Below, piece by piece: positions 24,201-31,808 of a stretch of 60,293 bases of DNA (position 1 is its first letter; each line of letters starts with the position of its first letter). The notes below the pieces were generated by a model. That model ran no database searches. It was not told the origin of the DNA and saw nothing but the letters and a program-made list of their open reading frames with translations. Source of the DNA: Clostridia bacterium (GTDB taxonomy: Bacteria > Bacillota > Clostridia > Oscillospirales > Acutalibacteraceae); contig JAFULG010000055.1 in NCBI GenBank assembly GCA_017473435.1, positions 1 to 60,293 on the forward strand. Direction: 5' to 3'. The position numbers and the translations under genes were made by a program.

Positions 24201-25751
24201 GTTCTTCTAGAAAAATACACACTTTCCAATGCGGCGTATCTTAACTATACTGATGTAATTCAGGCAATCGGTGCAGCCACATATAAGTATTCTCCTATGA
24301 TTACGAAAAAATCAGCAGTGAATAAAGACGGCACCATTGATTATACAGTTACGTTCTATAATTCCATACCCGGCTCAGAGGGGCCGTTAGGCTATCTGAA
24401 GTCAGCAAAATCAATCGTTTTTACCGATACCTTTGATGAAAAATTAGAATATGTCGAGGGCTCACTTTCGGTTGACTGCTACAGTCCCTGGAATGAGGAC
24501 ATATGGTTTAATACATATGTTTTTGAAGGCTCTGTATCAGGCAATACAATAAATGTAAGCTCTCAGGACCTTAAATATTCAAAAACCAACGAAACCCTCG
24601 ATGCTAAAATGCTGTCATGGTTAAGGGATTGGATGAAAACCTATCAGGTTTACTGCAATGAAATTGCAGGTGGCAGGCACGTATTTACCTACAAGCTTAA
24701 GCTTAAGGATGAATATCTTTATTCTACAGAGAATAACAAATATGTTTTAGATAACACGGCCGAGCTTTTATGGGATGATGATAATACGTCAGGCCCTGTT
24801 ACCAGTTCAACTGAATTTGAAACTGGTCTTGTTGATAAGCAGGTTGCACAGGACGGTAACAAGCTGAATTTCAGCATTGAAATCAACGAGTACTCTCTTG
24901 ATATTCTGGAAAATATGGATACTCTGACTATAACCGATACTATGACTCCGAATCTTTCGGTATATTGGAACTCGATTAAGCTTTACTATAAGGACAAGAT
25001 AACGAGTAAATGGATAAGCTTTGATGATATCAACAGCCTTTATAGTTGCACGGTCAGATACGATCAGGACAGCAACACCCTGACCTTCACTGTTCCGGAT
25101 GAGCTGCATATCAGGGTAGATTATTCAACCCTGATAACCGAGAACGGACTTGTTTCGGTTGAAAACACGGTAAGCATCAACGGCAGTGCTGAGCTGACCG
25201 ATCTTATCAATGCTACCTTTAAGGTTCAGGACCACAGCGGCGGTGCCACAGGCTCTATGCATGAAATCACTCTTATCAAGCAGGACGGAGATACAGACGA
25301 CCGCCTTCCCGGTGTCAGCTTCCATCTTTACGGCCCGATGGGTGACCCATCTGCTGTTTTGCCTGCCGGTGTGAATAAAACCATATACACAGCTTCAAAT
25401 GAGGCACTTCAATATATAGGCACCTATGTAACGGGTGCTGACGGAGCGACACTTATTAAGACTCAGTACCTCACTCAGGGCGGACCCTACGCATTGGTTG
25501 AAGTTTCACCGCCTGAAGGATATATGGCGCTCGGTAAGCCCGTATATTTCTACTTCTACGAGCCCGATCCGAACGGTGTCATTCAGACCGTAACAACACT
25601 TATTGCTGTTGAAAACTATTCTTACGGCTTTGTACTTCCCGAAACGGGAGGTACAGGCACATTACCCTTGGCAACAATCGGTATAAGCCTTATGGCTTTC
25701 CCGGTTTTGTATAGCACAATTCGTCGTAAACGTGAAAGGAGGTTGACATAG
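21267..25751 (+). CDS. LPETG-anchored large pilus tip adhesin with CHAP-like domain
   Basis: 1494 residues from TTG 21267, which has AGGAGG 8 nt upstream; the GTG at 21258 lies within that site. An N-terminal helix (about 18-40) is signal or anchor. Next come three His/Cys segments (EHTHGEDCY, HRHTDECY, EHTHSQECF) in an acidic, Thr-rich region. A CHAP-like domain follows at about 205-350, with YGEWYGNPYGKW and MFVSFCLHY (Cys236 the likely nucleophile) and GHVVIM (His). The long middle has repeated Ig-like, isopeptide-type domains. A CnaB/SpaA-like domain (LIKQDGDTDDRLPGVSFHLY) precedes the sorting signal LPETGG, a hydrophobic helix and RRKRERR. Size and position suggest the pilus tip subunit. 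Confidence 0.85.
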   Translation: MESVNNIYLDKHKKFRIDTKKLAIFFLAAAFIVAIVVFWWLKLVGITVTGEAFCGLDEHTHGEDCYISELVCGFDETEPTVLTSESDSTEPSFTEAETTENSTGYITNAAEEPEENPSEITTSEAVTAYNHRHTDECYTKVMVCTINEHTHSQECFPDKTADVETVSDWLDIIEDVEITNNIPENLIAVAMTQLDYEESNNNFEYDDDGDKNGYTRYGEWYGNPYGKWNTMFVSFCLHYSNINNDSELKASGAEALRIVWDDRGVYSPADEHTPERGDIVFIDNDNDGTADATAIIIAPGETGHVVIMGDSNNRVETLSIDVSEDIIGYGLTGELGFARDMENESNEKEATQQTTAPEETTQKVFPPLMMMAAAPSEEDHTIKYITDLTEAVTDVHFKTQDGNEISENGTVYIGQNYIVALTFSETNTGKEWLQFQHGNDHYLVYPIPANMHCDPFYDPHPITAKMENGTIQNVGEYFVDENGMLHVRFIDVEDGVCFGQKYSNVEFTIDFNVTIGANQSGTSTDIIFNDKINVEFNIDGGAGMTVNKAHGEYDEDNHTMDYTIKVEATHGVVKDLVIDDQIWENHYALRDTIVVTDLEGKIIDPQPTVSNHPSHNYGANEGFRISDFPDFPAGEGFLITYKTQIYDEMLGNETVDMWNGLDSNGKDSNGENIYVWADDWTQVELEKMEKEGRQTVLENKNGEQVPVIEWEVVIKKDNHNLQGTVIIDTLGEGLEYYRDYPITVKHYNEEGKNLNDIYIDWDDVTVNGNTMEFALPDGYQFDIIYYTTYEKLDTGDTQSYNNEVKATINGKEETAGGVADVVGFVPKVSKSARGDDGEYIYFTIEADVPGVIKDRGSFFLTDQTAFWGYKGNTEGYLYVENMPEDLVITAVTESGTVNFTPYVAGGPTENTYILVYPVEGNQYHSFNIYFNTSSADSESSKWILNEDAKLTVSYKLPFNAKTGVNWTGELQGDKTVEDVLLEKYTLSNAAYLNYTDVIQAIGAATYKYSPMITKKSAVNKDGTIDYTVTFYNSIPGSEGPLGYLKSAKSIVFTDTFDEKLEYVEGSLSVDCYSPWNEDIWFNTYVFEGSVSGNTINVSSQDLKYSKTNETLDAKMLSWLRDWMKTYQVYCNEIAGGRHVFTYKLKLKDEYLYSTENNKYVLDNTAELLWDDDNTSGPVTSSTEFETGLVDKQVAQDGNKLNFSIEINEYSLDILENMDTLTITDTMTPNLSVYWNSIKLYYKDKITSKWISFDDINSLYSCTVRYDQDSNTLTFTVPDELHIRVDYSTLITENGLVSVENTVSINGSAELTDLINATFKVQDHSGGATGSMHEITLIKQDGDTDDRLPGVSFHLYGPMGDPSAVLPAGVNKTIYTASNEALQYIGTYVTGADGATLIKTQYLTQGGPYALVEVSPPEGYMALGKPVYFYFYEPDPNGVIQTVTTLIAVENYSYGFVLPETGGTGTLPLATIGISLMAFPVLYSTIRRKRERRLT

Positions 25752-25832
25752 TCTCCTGTAACGAAAAGACGGAGAATGCAAAAAACACAGCAAAAAAATT
25801 GCAAATTTCAAAAAAGAAAGGAAGTAAGAAAA

Positions 25833-27320
25833 ATGAAGAAATTATTTGCAGTTTTATTAGCACTTACACTCGTTCTCTCAATGGGAACAATGGCTTCCGC
25901 AGCCGACGGTTCAATCACAATCACAAATGCGGTTGACGGAGCAACTTACGAATTATATAAGATGCTCAGTTTTGCCCCCTCAAACACAGCAGGTGACAAG
26001 GGTGTTTACACTGTTGTAGCAGGTTGGGAAAACTTCTTCAAGTCAGAACCTGCAACAAACTATTTTGATTACAAAACAGTTGACGCAGGTACAGAAAACG
26101 AAAAAATTACTGTAACAGCAAAAACAGCAGATACAGCTGTTGACCAGACTCTTGCAAAAGCAGCTATTGCTTACGCAGAAAAAGAAGGAAGCGGTATCTC
26201 TGCAACAAAAACAGAAAAAGCAAGCGACTCAACAGTTGAGTTTACAGGACTTGATTACGGCTATTATGCAATTGACACATCACTCGGTACTCTTTGTGCT
26301 CTTACAAACACAAATTCAAAAATTACAACTACCGAAAAGAACGCAAAGCCTGACATTGACAAGATGGTAAAAGAAGACTCAACAGGCAACTGGGGTTATG
26401 TTAACGATGCAGCAATTGATGAAATTGTTGAATATAAATCAACTATCACAGTTGGTGTAGGTGCAACCAACTATGTAATGCACGATACCATGGATAAAGG
26501 CCTTACATTCAACTATAATTCCGTTGCAGATGACAAAACCGATAATGATGTTGTTGTTAAGCTTGCTGACGGTAAAGTAGTTGATGCTGCAAACTACACA
26601 GTTGTATATCCCGCAACTGACGGTCACACATTTGATGTTAAATTTGAAAACAGCTTCATTGAAGGTCTTGCACAGGGCACACAGTTCACAGTTTACTATT
26701 ATGCAATCCTCAACGAAAATGCTTACATCGTGACACCCGGCAATAAAAACGAGGTTTACCTTTCATACGGTGAAAACGATACTTGGGAAACCGGCAAGCA
26801 TGACACCTTCACATACACATGGAAGATTGATGTAGAGAAGTACACAATGGACGGCGACAACAAGGTTTCTCTTGCAGGCGCTGAATTCCAGCTTCTTGAC
26901 AAGGACGGCAATGCTATCAAGTTCACAAAGGTAGCAGGCGCAACTGTTCCCACCTACAAGGTTGATGCTGAAGGTACAGTTACAAACATCATCACAGATG
27001 ATAACGGTAAGTTTGAAATCGTTGGACTTGACGAGGGTGAATATGCACTTCACGAAGTTAATGCTCCCGCAGGCTATAACAAGCTTACAACTGATAAGGT
27101 TGTTATTATCACAAGTGAATATGACGAAGCAAATCTCACAGCTACATACAAGATCAATGAAGAAGCTCCCGCAACAATTGGTGTAGAAAACAAGACAGGT
27201 TCTCTCCTTCCCGAAACCGGCGGTATCGGTACCACAATCTTCTATGTAGTCGGCGGTCTCCTTATGGCAGCAGCATTCATTCTTCTTGTTTCAAAGAAGA
27301 GAATGGCTTCCTTCGCTTGA
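25833..27320 (+). CDS. major pilin, isopeptide-forming, LPETG-anchored
   Basis: 495 residues from ATG 25833 with AAAGGAAG 8 nt before it. The signal peptide is MKKLFAVLLALTLVLSMGTM, cleaved near ASAADG. The body shows two or three Ig-like domains, the last a CnaB domain with the E-box-like GLDEGEYALHEVNAPAGYN. The sorting signal LPETGGIG precedes a hydrophobic helix and SKKR. Class C sortases link such pilins through a Lys; the exact Lys is not certain. Codon choice is more biased than in neighbours (many aca, gca, gtt), as expected of a highly expressed gene. The sortase gene follows after an intercistronic hairpin. Confidence 0.9.
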   Translation: MKKLFAVLLALTLVLSMGTMASAADGSITITNAVDGATYELYKMLSFAPSNTAGDKGVYTVVAGWENFFKSEPATNYFDYKTVDAGTENEKITVTAKTADTAVDQTLAKAAIAYAEKEGSGISATKTEKASDSTVEFTGLDYGYYAIDTSLGTLCALTNTNSKITTTEKNAKPDIDKMVKEDSTGNWGYVNDAAIDEIVEYKSTITVGVGATNYVMHDTMDKGLTFNYNSVADDKTDNDVVVKLADGKVVDAANYTVVYPATDGHTFDVKFENSFIEGLAQGTQFTVYYYAILNENAYIVTPGNKNEVYLSYGENDTWETGKHDTFTYTWKIDVEKYTMDGDNKVSLAGAEFQLLDKDGNAIKFTKVAGATVPTYKVDAEGTVTNIITDDNGKFEIVGLDEGEYALHEVNAPAGYNKLTTDKVVIITSEYDEANLTATYKINEEAPATIGVENKTGSLLPETGGIGTTIFYVVGGLLMAAAFILLVSKKRMASFA

Positions 27321-27425
27321 AGGGATAAAGAATCAGACGGTTCTGAGTCAAGCAATAACGACGAACCCAATGACTCTGAAGCCTGAGATTCCACAGTTAA
27401 AAGCTGACGGACGGTAAAATAAAAT

Positions 27426-27450
27426 CCCTGCCGACTTTATGTCGGCAGGG
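27426..27450 (+). promoter_or_regulatory. intercistronic hairpin after the major pilin gene
   Basis: A perfect 10-bp GC-rich stem, CCCTGCCGAC (27426-27435) with GTCGGCAGGG (27441-27450), around TTTAT. No T tract follows on the plus strand. It may protect the 3' end of the pilin message or cause partial termination, keeping sortase levels low. Confidence 0.65.
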
Positions 27451-27528
27451 TGATACCTGAAAATTCTGACCGTTGTTTCTGATTATTTCAGCGATGACGT
27501 TGAGAATTTTAATTAAGTGAGATTTAAT

Positions 27529-28431
27529 ATGAAAGAAAAGAAAACGACTCAGAACAAGACACCGCAGAAGAAGAAAAGCGGCAGCGCCTCTACAATTGCG
27601 CTTGTTGCCATATTCTTTGTGGGACTCAGTGTGTTGCTTTATCCTACGATAAGTGACTTCTGGAACGAAAAAAGACAGTCTCAGGCTATTATGAACTACG
27701 ATGATCTTATTGTCGATCTTACTCCTGAGGATTACTCTGCACTTTTTGATAAGGCAGACGCGTATAATAAAAAAATCAGAAATATGTCCTTTCCGTTCCT
27801 TAATCACAAAAATATTGCCGAGGATTATTACAGTACCCTTGATGTTAACGGCGACGGTATGATGGGCTATATCACTATTGATAAAATCAAGGTTCAGCTT
27901 CCTATTTATCACGGTACAAGTGACAAGGTTTTAAACTCGGCGGTAGGTCACGTTGAGGGATCTTCGCTTCCCGTCGGCGGTGAAAGCACCCATGCCGTTC
28001 TCTCTGCCCACAGAGGTCTGCCCTCCGCAAAGCTTTTCACTAACCTTGATAAGGTTGAGGTCGGAGATGTTTTCACTATAAGAATTCTCGACAGAACAGT
28101 TACATATCAGGTTGATCAGATACTTATTGTGCTTCCGAGTGAAACGGAAAACCTCAATATCGTTCCCGGCGAGGATTACTGCACGCTTGTCACCTGTACA
28201 CCTTACGGCATCAACACTCACAGAATGCTTGTAAGGGGCACCCGCATTGAAAATATTGAGCCTGACAGAATCATCAATGTTATCACCGAGGCCTATCAGA
28301 TTGACCCGCTTATTGTTACCCCTGCCGTTGCGGCACCTATGCTCGGCATACTTCTTGTTGCGCTTCTTGTAAAGAGCGGCAAAAGCGGAAAAAGCAACAA
28401 GAAAAATAAAAAAACAACGGATGAAGAATAA
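27529..28431 (+). CDS. srtC: class C sortase (pilin polymerase)
   Basis: 300 residues: an N-terminal membrane helix after a basic head, a sortase domain, and a second C-terminal helix (PAVAAPMLGILLVALLV) followed by a Lys-rich tail, the usual layout of class C. Catalytic residues are His161 in LSAHRGLP, Cys223 in TLVTCTPYG and the Arg in MLVRGTR. It joins pilin subunits through their LPETG motif and a pilin Lys. ATG 27529 is chosen over GTG 27517 because the AAGTGAG around the latter makes the better ribosome site. Confidence 0.9.
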   Translation: MKEKKTTQNKTPQKKKSGSASTIALVAIFFVGLSVLLYPTISDFWNEKRQSQAIMNYDDLIVDLTPEDYSALFDKADAYNKKIRNMSFPFLNHKNIAEDYYSTLDVNGDGMMGYITIDKIKVQLPIYHGTSDKVLNSAVGHVEGSSLPVGGESTHAVLSAHRGLPSAKLFTNLDKVEVGDVFTIRILDRTVTYQVDQILIVLPSETENLNIVPGEDYCTLVTCTPYGINTHRMLVRGTRIENIEPDRIINVITEAYQIDPLIVTPAVAAPMLGILLVALLVKSGKSGKSNKKNKKTTDEE

Positions 28432-28455
28432 TATTGTAAAAAGGAGTGAACATAT

Positions 28456-29409
28456 ATGAAAAAAACAGCGAAAATGCTTATTGCAAGCATTATTATTTCG
28501 GTTATGTGCTTCACTCTCTTTTCTGCTGCTTATGCTCTTTCTCTTGATACAAAGGGTAGTACAACTCTTCACGTAGCCGATTCGGAAACCAAAGCTCCGC
28601 TGGTGGGAGCTTCCTTCCGTATCTACTTTTTTGCCGCCGCATATAAAAGCGTAAGCGGCGTAGGTTATGATTATGTTGTACCCTACGATGACTGCAATAT
28701 GGATATGGATGATCTGCAGGATGCTTATCTGCCGATACATCTTACCCATTTTGCAAACACTCATTCCTTGCCCTTTACCGAAATTACATCTGACGAAAAC
28801 GGATACATAGTCTTTGAGTCTCTCGAGCCCGGTGTGTATCTGATAGTACCATCAAACAGTATTGATAATTATTTTATGCCTACTCCTTTTGTTGTTAATA
28901 TTCCTCTTTATGACGACGAAAACAAGGACTGGATTTACGATATCAATGCCACACCTAAAATGAGAATTTACGGTGGCGGAGACAAAGATACCTTTACTTA
29001 TATCAGCGTCAGAAAGGTGTGGGACACCTACGGCAGTCACCCCGAAAGCGTAACCGTCAGCCTTCTTAAAGACTTTGTGCAGGTTGATACGGTCGAGCTC
29101 AGTGAGGAAAACAACTGGAGCTTCCGTTGGGAGAACCTTTCTGCGAGACACAACTGGAACATTGTTGAAAATGTTCCGGACGGCTATACGGTCTCCTATG
29201 AGACTTCCTCAAATACTGTTACTGTTATCAATTCGAGCACAAGTCCCGAGGGGGATAACCCTCCGGAGCCGACCACCGACGAGGAGGAGCTTATATATAC
29301 AGGTCAGCTTAACTGGCCCGTACCGGTCTTTTCCGCAGTCGGACTCATACTTTTCAGTATCGGATGGGCGATGCTTAATTTCGGCAAAAAAGACGAGGAA
29401 ACAGCATGA
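28456..29409 (+). CDS. minor pilin with a TGQLNWP-type sorting signal
   Basis: 317 residues. Signal peptide MKKTAKMLIASIIISVMCFT, then a SpaA-like domain (TLHVADSETKAPLVGASFRI; GVYLIVPSN), a Cna B-type domain (about 180-270: ISVRKVWDTYGSHPESVTVS, WNIVENVPDGYTVSYE), and the C-terminal LIYTGQLNWPVPV followed by a hydrophobic helix and a short charged tail. The sorting signal lacks the LPXTG proline and belongs to the (x)TGQLNWP type seen in some pilus base subunits. AAAGGAG precedes the ATG. Its stop overlaps the second sortase by ATGA, hinting that this sortase handles this protein. Confidence 0.8.
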   Translation: MKKTAKMLIASIIISVMCFTLFSAAYALSLDTKGSTTLHVADSETKAPLVGASFRIYFFAAAYKSVSGVGYDYVVPYDDCNMDMDDLQDAYLPIHLTHFANTHSLPFTEITSDENGYIVFESLEPGVYLIVPSNSIDNYFMPTPFVVNIPLYDDENKDWIYDINATPKMRIYGGGDKDTFTYISVRKVWDTYGSHPESVTVSLLKDFVQVDTVELSEENNWSFRWENLSARHNWNIVENVPDGYTVSYETSSNTVTVINSSTSPEGDNPPEPTTDEEELIYTGQLNWPVPVFSAVGLILFSIGWAMLNFGKKDEETA

Positions 29410-30035
29410 GAAACAAGATTGCAAAAGTCTTTATGGCTATGGGTATAATCTGCATAGGCTTTGCTATGGGGTTGCTGCTGTACAACAATTTTGAAAACAA
29501 AAAGGCGCAGGATAATGCAGACGTTCTGCTGGAATCTGTACGTATCAGCATAACCGAGCAGGGCGAGAAAAAAGAGCCTGCAGACCCCTTTGATAAAGAA
29601 ATGAAAATCAAAGAAATTGACGGCTACGGTTACATAGGTTATTTATCAATACCTGCCCTTGAGCTCGATTTACCTGTTATGTCGGATTGGGATTACGACA
29701 GTCTTAAAATTTCGCCCTGCAGATATTACGGAAGCACCGGAACAGATAACCTTGTTATTGCTGCTCATAATTATGACAGCCATTTCGGCAGCCTTGACAA
29801 TCTTAAGGCAGGAGACACGGTTATGTTCACCGATATGGAATCAAAGACTTATTATTACACTGTTACCTCGGTTGAAGAGCTTATGCCGACAGACGTTGAC
29901 AAGGTAAAGGATACCGGTGACGACCTTATACTGTACACCTGTACCTACAGCAGAGCTAAAAGGATAACTGTAAGGTGCAGCTACTCTGACAGAGTAAAAA
30001 TTAACGATGAAAAAATAAAATATAATTTGCAGTAA
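29406..30035 (+). CDS. second sortase of the pilus locus
   Basis: 209 residues: one N-terminal membrane helix, then a sortase domain with GYLSIPALELDLPVM, His121 in VIAAHNYDSHFG, Cys179 in LYTCTYS and Arg in ITVRC. There is no C-terminal helix, unlike the first sortase, which fits a housekeeping- or base-attaching type (class D or B-like; not certain). It overlaps the minor pilin gene by 4 bp and is therefore likely its partner. It ends the pilus operon. Confidence 0.85.
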   Translation: MRNKIAKVFMAMGIICIGFAMGLLLYNNFENKKAQDNADVLLESVRISITEQGEKKEPADPFDKEMKIKEIDGYGYIGYLSIPALELDLPVMSDWDYDSLKISPCRYYGSTGTDNLVIAAHNYDSHFGSLDNLKAGDTVMFTDMESKTYYYTVTSVEELMPTDVDKVKDTGDDLILYTCTYSRAKRITVRCSYSDRVKINDEKIKYNLQ

Positions 30036-30119
30036 GGCTATAAAATGCCCCCTGACATTTGAATTGCCCCAATTTGTGCGGACAGCACAAAAAGCACCTA
30101 TGGCAGGTAAAATAAACAT

Positions 30120-30315
30120 TTAAGCAACATACTGGCTTCGTTTTTCTTGCGGAGTCAGTTTTGTTTTTAATTGAATTCTTTCATTGTTGTAAAAGTGAAT
30201 GTATTGACCTATGAGGAGACGAGCTCCTCATAGGTTCGCAATTTTGTCCGATAGATACATTATGTTTTTAGTATCGAAAAGAAATTTTCAGCCATAGCAT
30301 TATTCTATTGTCCGT
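30120..30315 (-). pseudogene. IS3-family transposase remnant
   Basis: On the minus strand the C-terminal end of an IS3/IS150-type integrase can be pieced together: NAMAENFFSILKT, IYRTKLRTYEE, then after a shift YIHFYNNERIQLKTKLTP and QEKRSQYVA with stop at 30120-30122. A base is missing in the stretch at about 30208-30225, which also forms a CTATGAGGAG hairpin, and stops interrupt the rest. Only about 65 codons are left. Positions 30036-30119 probably include the element's end. It truncates the gene at 30331-30426. Confidence 0.8.
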
Positions 30316-30330
30316 TCTTAACGGACTTGT

Positions 30331-30426
30331 TCATATAACAACGGTATTACCTGCTTTTATTTTTGCTTTCTCGCAAAGCTCTTTAATTACCGCTGATGTT
30401 TGTTCATATATTGATTTGTCCATCAT
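30331..30426 (-). pseudogene. 5' fragment of a TIGR01440/UPF0340-like gene cut by the IS3 element
   Basis: From ATG 30426 (AAGTGAG 6 nt upstream) the frame reads MMDKSIYEQTSAVIKELCEK and stops at TGA 30331-30333 after 31 codons. It matches the N-terminus expected of TIGR01440 (YwlG-type) proteins, often found downstream of an ECF S component as here. The stop occurs where the IS3 remnant begins, so I read it as a gene truncated by insertion. Confidence 0.55.
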
Positions 30427-30433
30427 TATATAC

Positions 30434-30937
30434 TCACTTCAATGTTATTTTGCTTTTTTCGAGAATTTTTATAAGAGCAACTCCGATGATTATTCCTGCT
30501 ATGCCCTGTATACTGTTAGCCGGAATGTTTACCGCTGATGGGCCGAAGCCGTACATAAAGCCTTCAAATACATAATAACCGAGTACCATTACAATCTCAG
30601 CTAAGATACCGCTTGAAATTCTGCAAACAATATTTCCGAATTTTTTATTAAGCAGTTTAAAACCGTAAAGGGCAATGAGAGCCATAAGACCCTTTATAAT
30701 AAATGTAGCCGGTGCATAGACAAGGTATCCCGAAAATAAATCTGCTAATGCTGAACCGATGCCTGCCGCTAAAAATGCGTATGCAGGTGAAAGCACCCAA
30801 CCGGCTAACAGTACAACACAATCACCGAGATTTATGTAACCTTTAAGCGGTGAAGGAATTTTGATGACCATTGTTGCAACACATACCAGTGCTGCAATAA
30901 GTGAGGCGGTAGCTAATTGTTTTGTTTTTGTGTTCAT
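30434..30937 (-). CDS. ECF transporter S component
   Basis: 167 residues with five or six membrane helices. Hallmarks are GYINLGDCVVLLAGWVLSP near the N-terminus, LAAGIGSALADLFSGYLVYA and ATFIIKGLMALIAL. S components bind a vitamin or cofactor precursor and join the shared ECF ATPases and T subunit, which are not encoded in this window. The substrate cannot be read from the sequence. Its downstream partner gene is destroyed by an IS3 insertion. A promoter lies at 30972-31000. Confidence 0.85.
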   Translation of the reverse strand: MNTKTKQLATASLIAALVCVATMVIKIPSPLKGYINLGDCVVLLAGWVLSPAYAFLAAGIGSALADLFSGYLVYAPATFIIKGLMALIALYGFKLLNKKFGNIVCRISSGILAEIVMVLGYYVFEGFMYGFGPSAVNIPANSIQGIAGIIIGVALIKILEKSKITLK

Positions 30938-30971
30938 TTTTTGATTACTCCTTTAATTTTATTTTGACATA

Positions 30972-31000
30972 AGTATACAGCCAATCTGACCATATAACAA
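30972..31000 (-). promoter_or_regulatory. promoter of the ECF S gene
   Basis: On the minus strand TTGTTA (31000-30995) and TATACT (30977-30972) are 17 bp apart. The spacer holds AATCTGACCATAT (30983-30995), nearly repeated as GATTGACCATAT in the terminator loop at 31031-31042, which may mark a binding site or a duplication. Confidence 0.55.
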
Positions 31001-31004
31001 TAAC

Positions 31005-31048
31005 CAAAACAAAACATTCCGATATAGCCAGATTGACCATATCGGAAT
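31005..31048 (-). terminator. terminator of the TVP38-type gene
   Basis: ATTCCGATAT (31016-31025) pairs perfectly with ATATCGGAAT (31039-31048); on the minus strand GTTTTGTTTT follows. It ends the GT8/TVP38 unit ahead of the S-component gene. Confidence 0.8.
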
Positions 31049-31067
31049 AAAAGAAAGTAATTTGATA

Positions 31068-31796
31068 TTAAATTGAACATTGTTTGTTATGGACATTTTT
31101 TTCATATCGTGAATATAATTTTATTCCGATAAGCCCCACAACTACAGTGCTGATAAAAATAACGGCAGACAGCATATATTTTTTTTCGCCAAGAGCAGCC
31201 CCGCATACTGTTGAAGTGATAATTGAGGGTATGCGTGCAATTCCGGTAAGAATAAGGAATTTCCAAATATTATAGTCAGTAATTCCGATAAGGTATGTTA
31301 CAACATCCTTGGGCGTTCCGGGGATAAGATAAATTATAAACAGAGAAGCAGAAAGCTTTTCTTTGTTTTGCAGAAACTCAAGTGAATTGATTTTCTCTTC
31401 ACTGACAAAAAGGTTTACAGCCTTGGTGCCGAAGAATTTTGTAATTGTAATTATAAACAATGAGCCGATTTCTGTACCCAACATGCAATAGAAAAGACCG
31501 CCCCATGTTCCGAAAGCATACCCGGAACCGATTTCTAAAGGCTCAGCGGGGATGATTTTTATTACAGTCTGAAAGGCTCTGATTCCTATAAAAATCACTT
31601 TTCTGAGATTGCCGTAAGAATCAAGCCAACCCTTAAAGCGTTCGGTATCACTGATAAAATCAAGCACTTGGGGACCGAATTTTATGTAGCATAATACAAA
31701 AGAAGTAATAAAAATACCGCTTGTAGCAATTACTCCTATTTGTTGAGCTCTTTCTTGTTTATTGTGGCTGAACAATTTTATGTTTTTTAAATTCAT
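31068..31796 (-). CDS. TVP38/TMEM64-family (VTT domain) membrane protein
   Basis: 242 residues with five or six membrane helices. The VTT/DedA-like features are the AEPLEIGSGYAFGTWGGLFY loop, GTEIGSLFII, and a second re-entrant segment with LIYLIPGTPKDVVTYLIGI. Such proteins act in lipid scrambling or membrane homeostasis; the exact role here is unknown. AAAGG precedes the ATG. It starts 12 bp after the GT8 gene, so the two share a transcript. Confidence 0.85.
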   Translation of the reverse strand: MNLKNIKLFSHNKQERAQQIGVIATSGIFITSFVLCYIKFGPQVLDFISDTERFKGWLDSYGNLRKVIFIGIRAFQTVIKIIPAEPLEIGSGYAFGTWGGLFYCMLGTEIGSLFIITITKFFGTKAVNLFVSEEKINSLEFLQNKEKLSASLFIIYLIPGTPKDVVTYLIGITDYNIWKFLILTGIARIPSIITSTVCGAALGEKKYMLSAVIFISTVVVGLIGIKLYSRYEKNVHNKQCSI

Positions 31797-31808
31797 ATTA
31801 TCATACCT

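Noticed and set aside
30938-31067. Riboswitch before the ECF S gene
   Set aside because: The only strong structure is a terminator of the upstream gene; there is no conserved aptamer pattern that I recognise.
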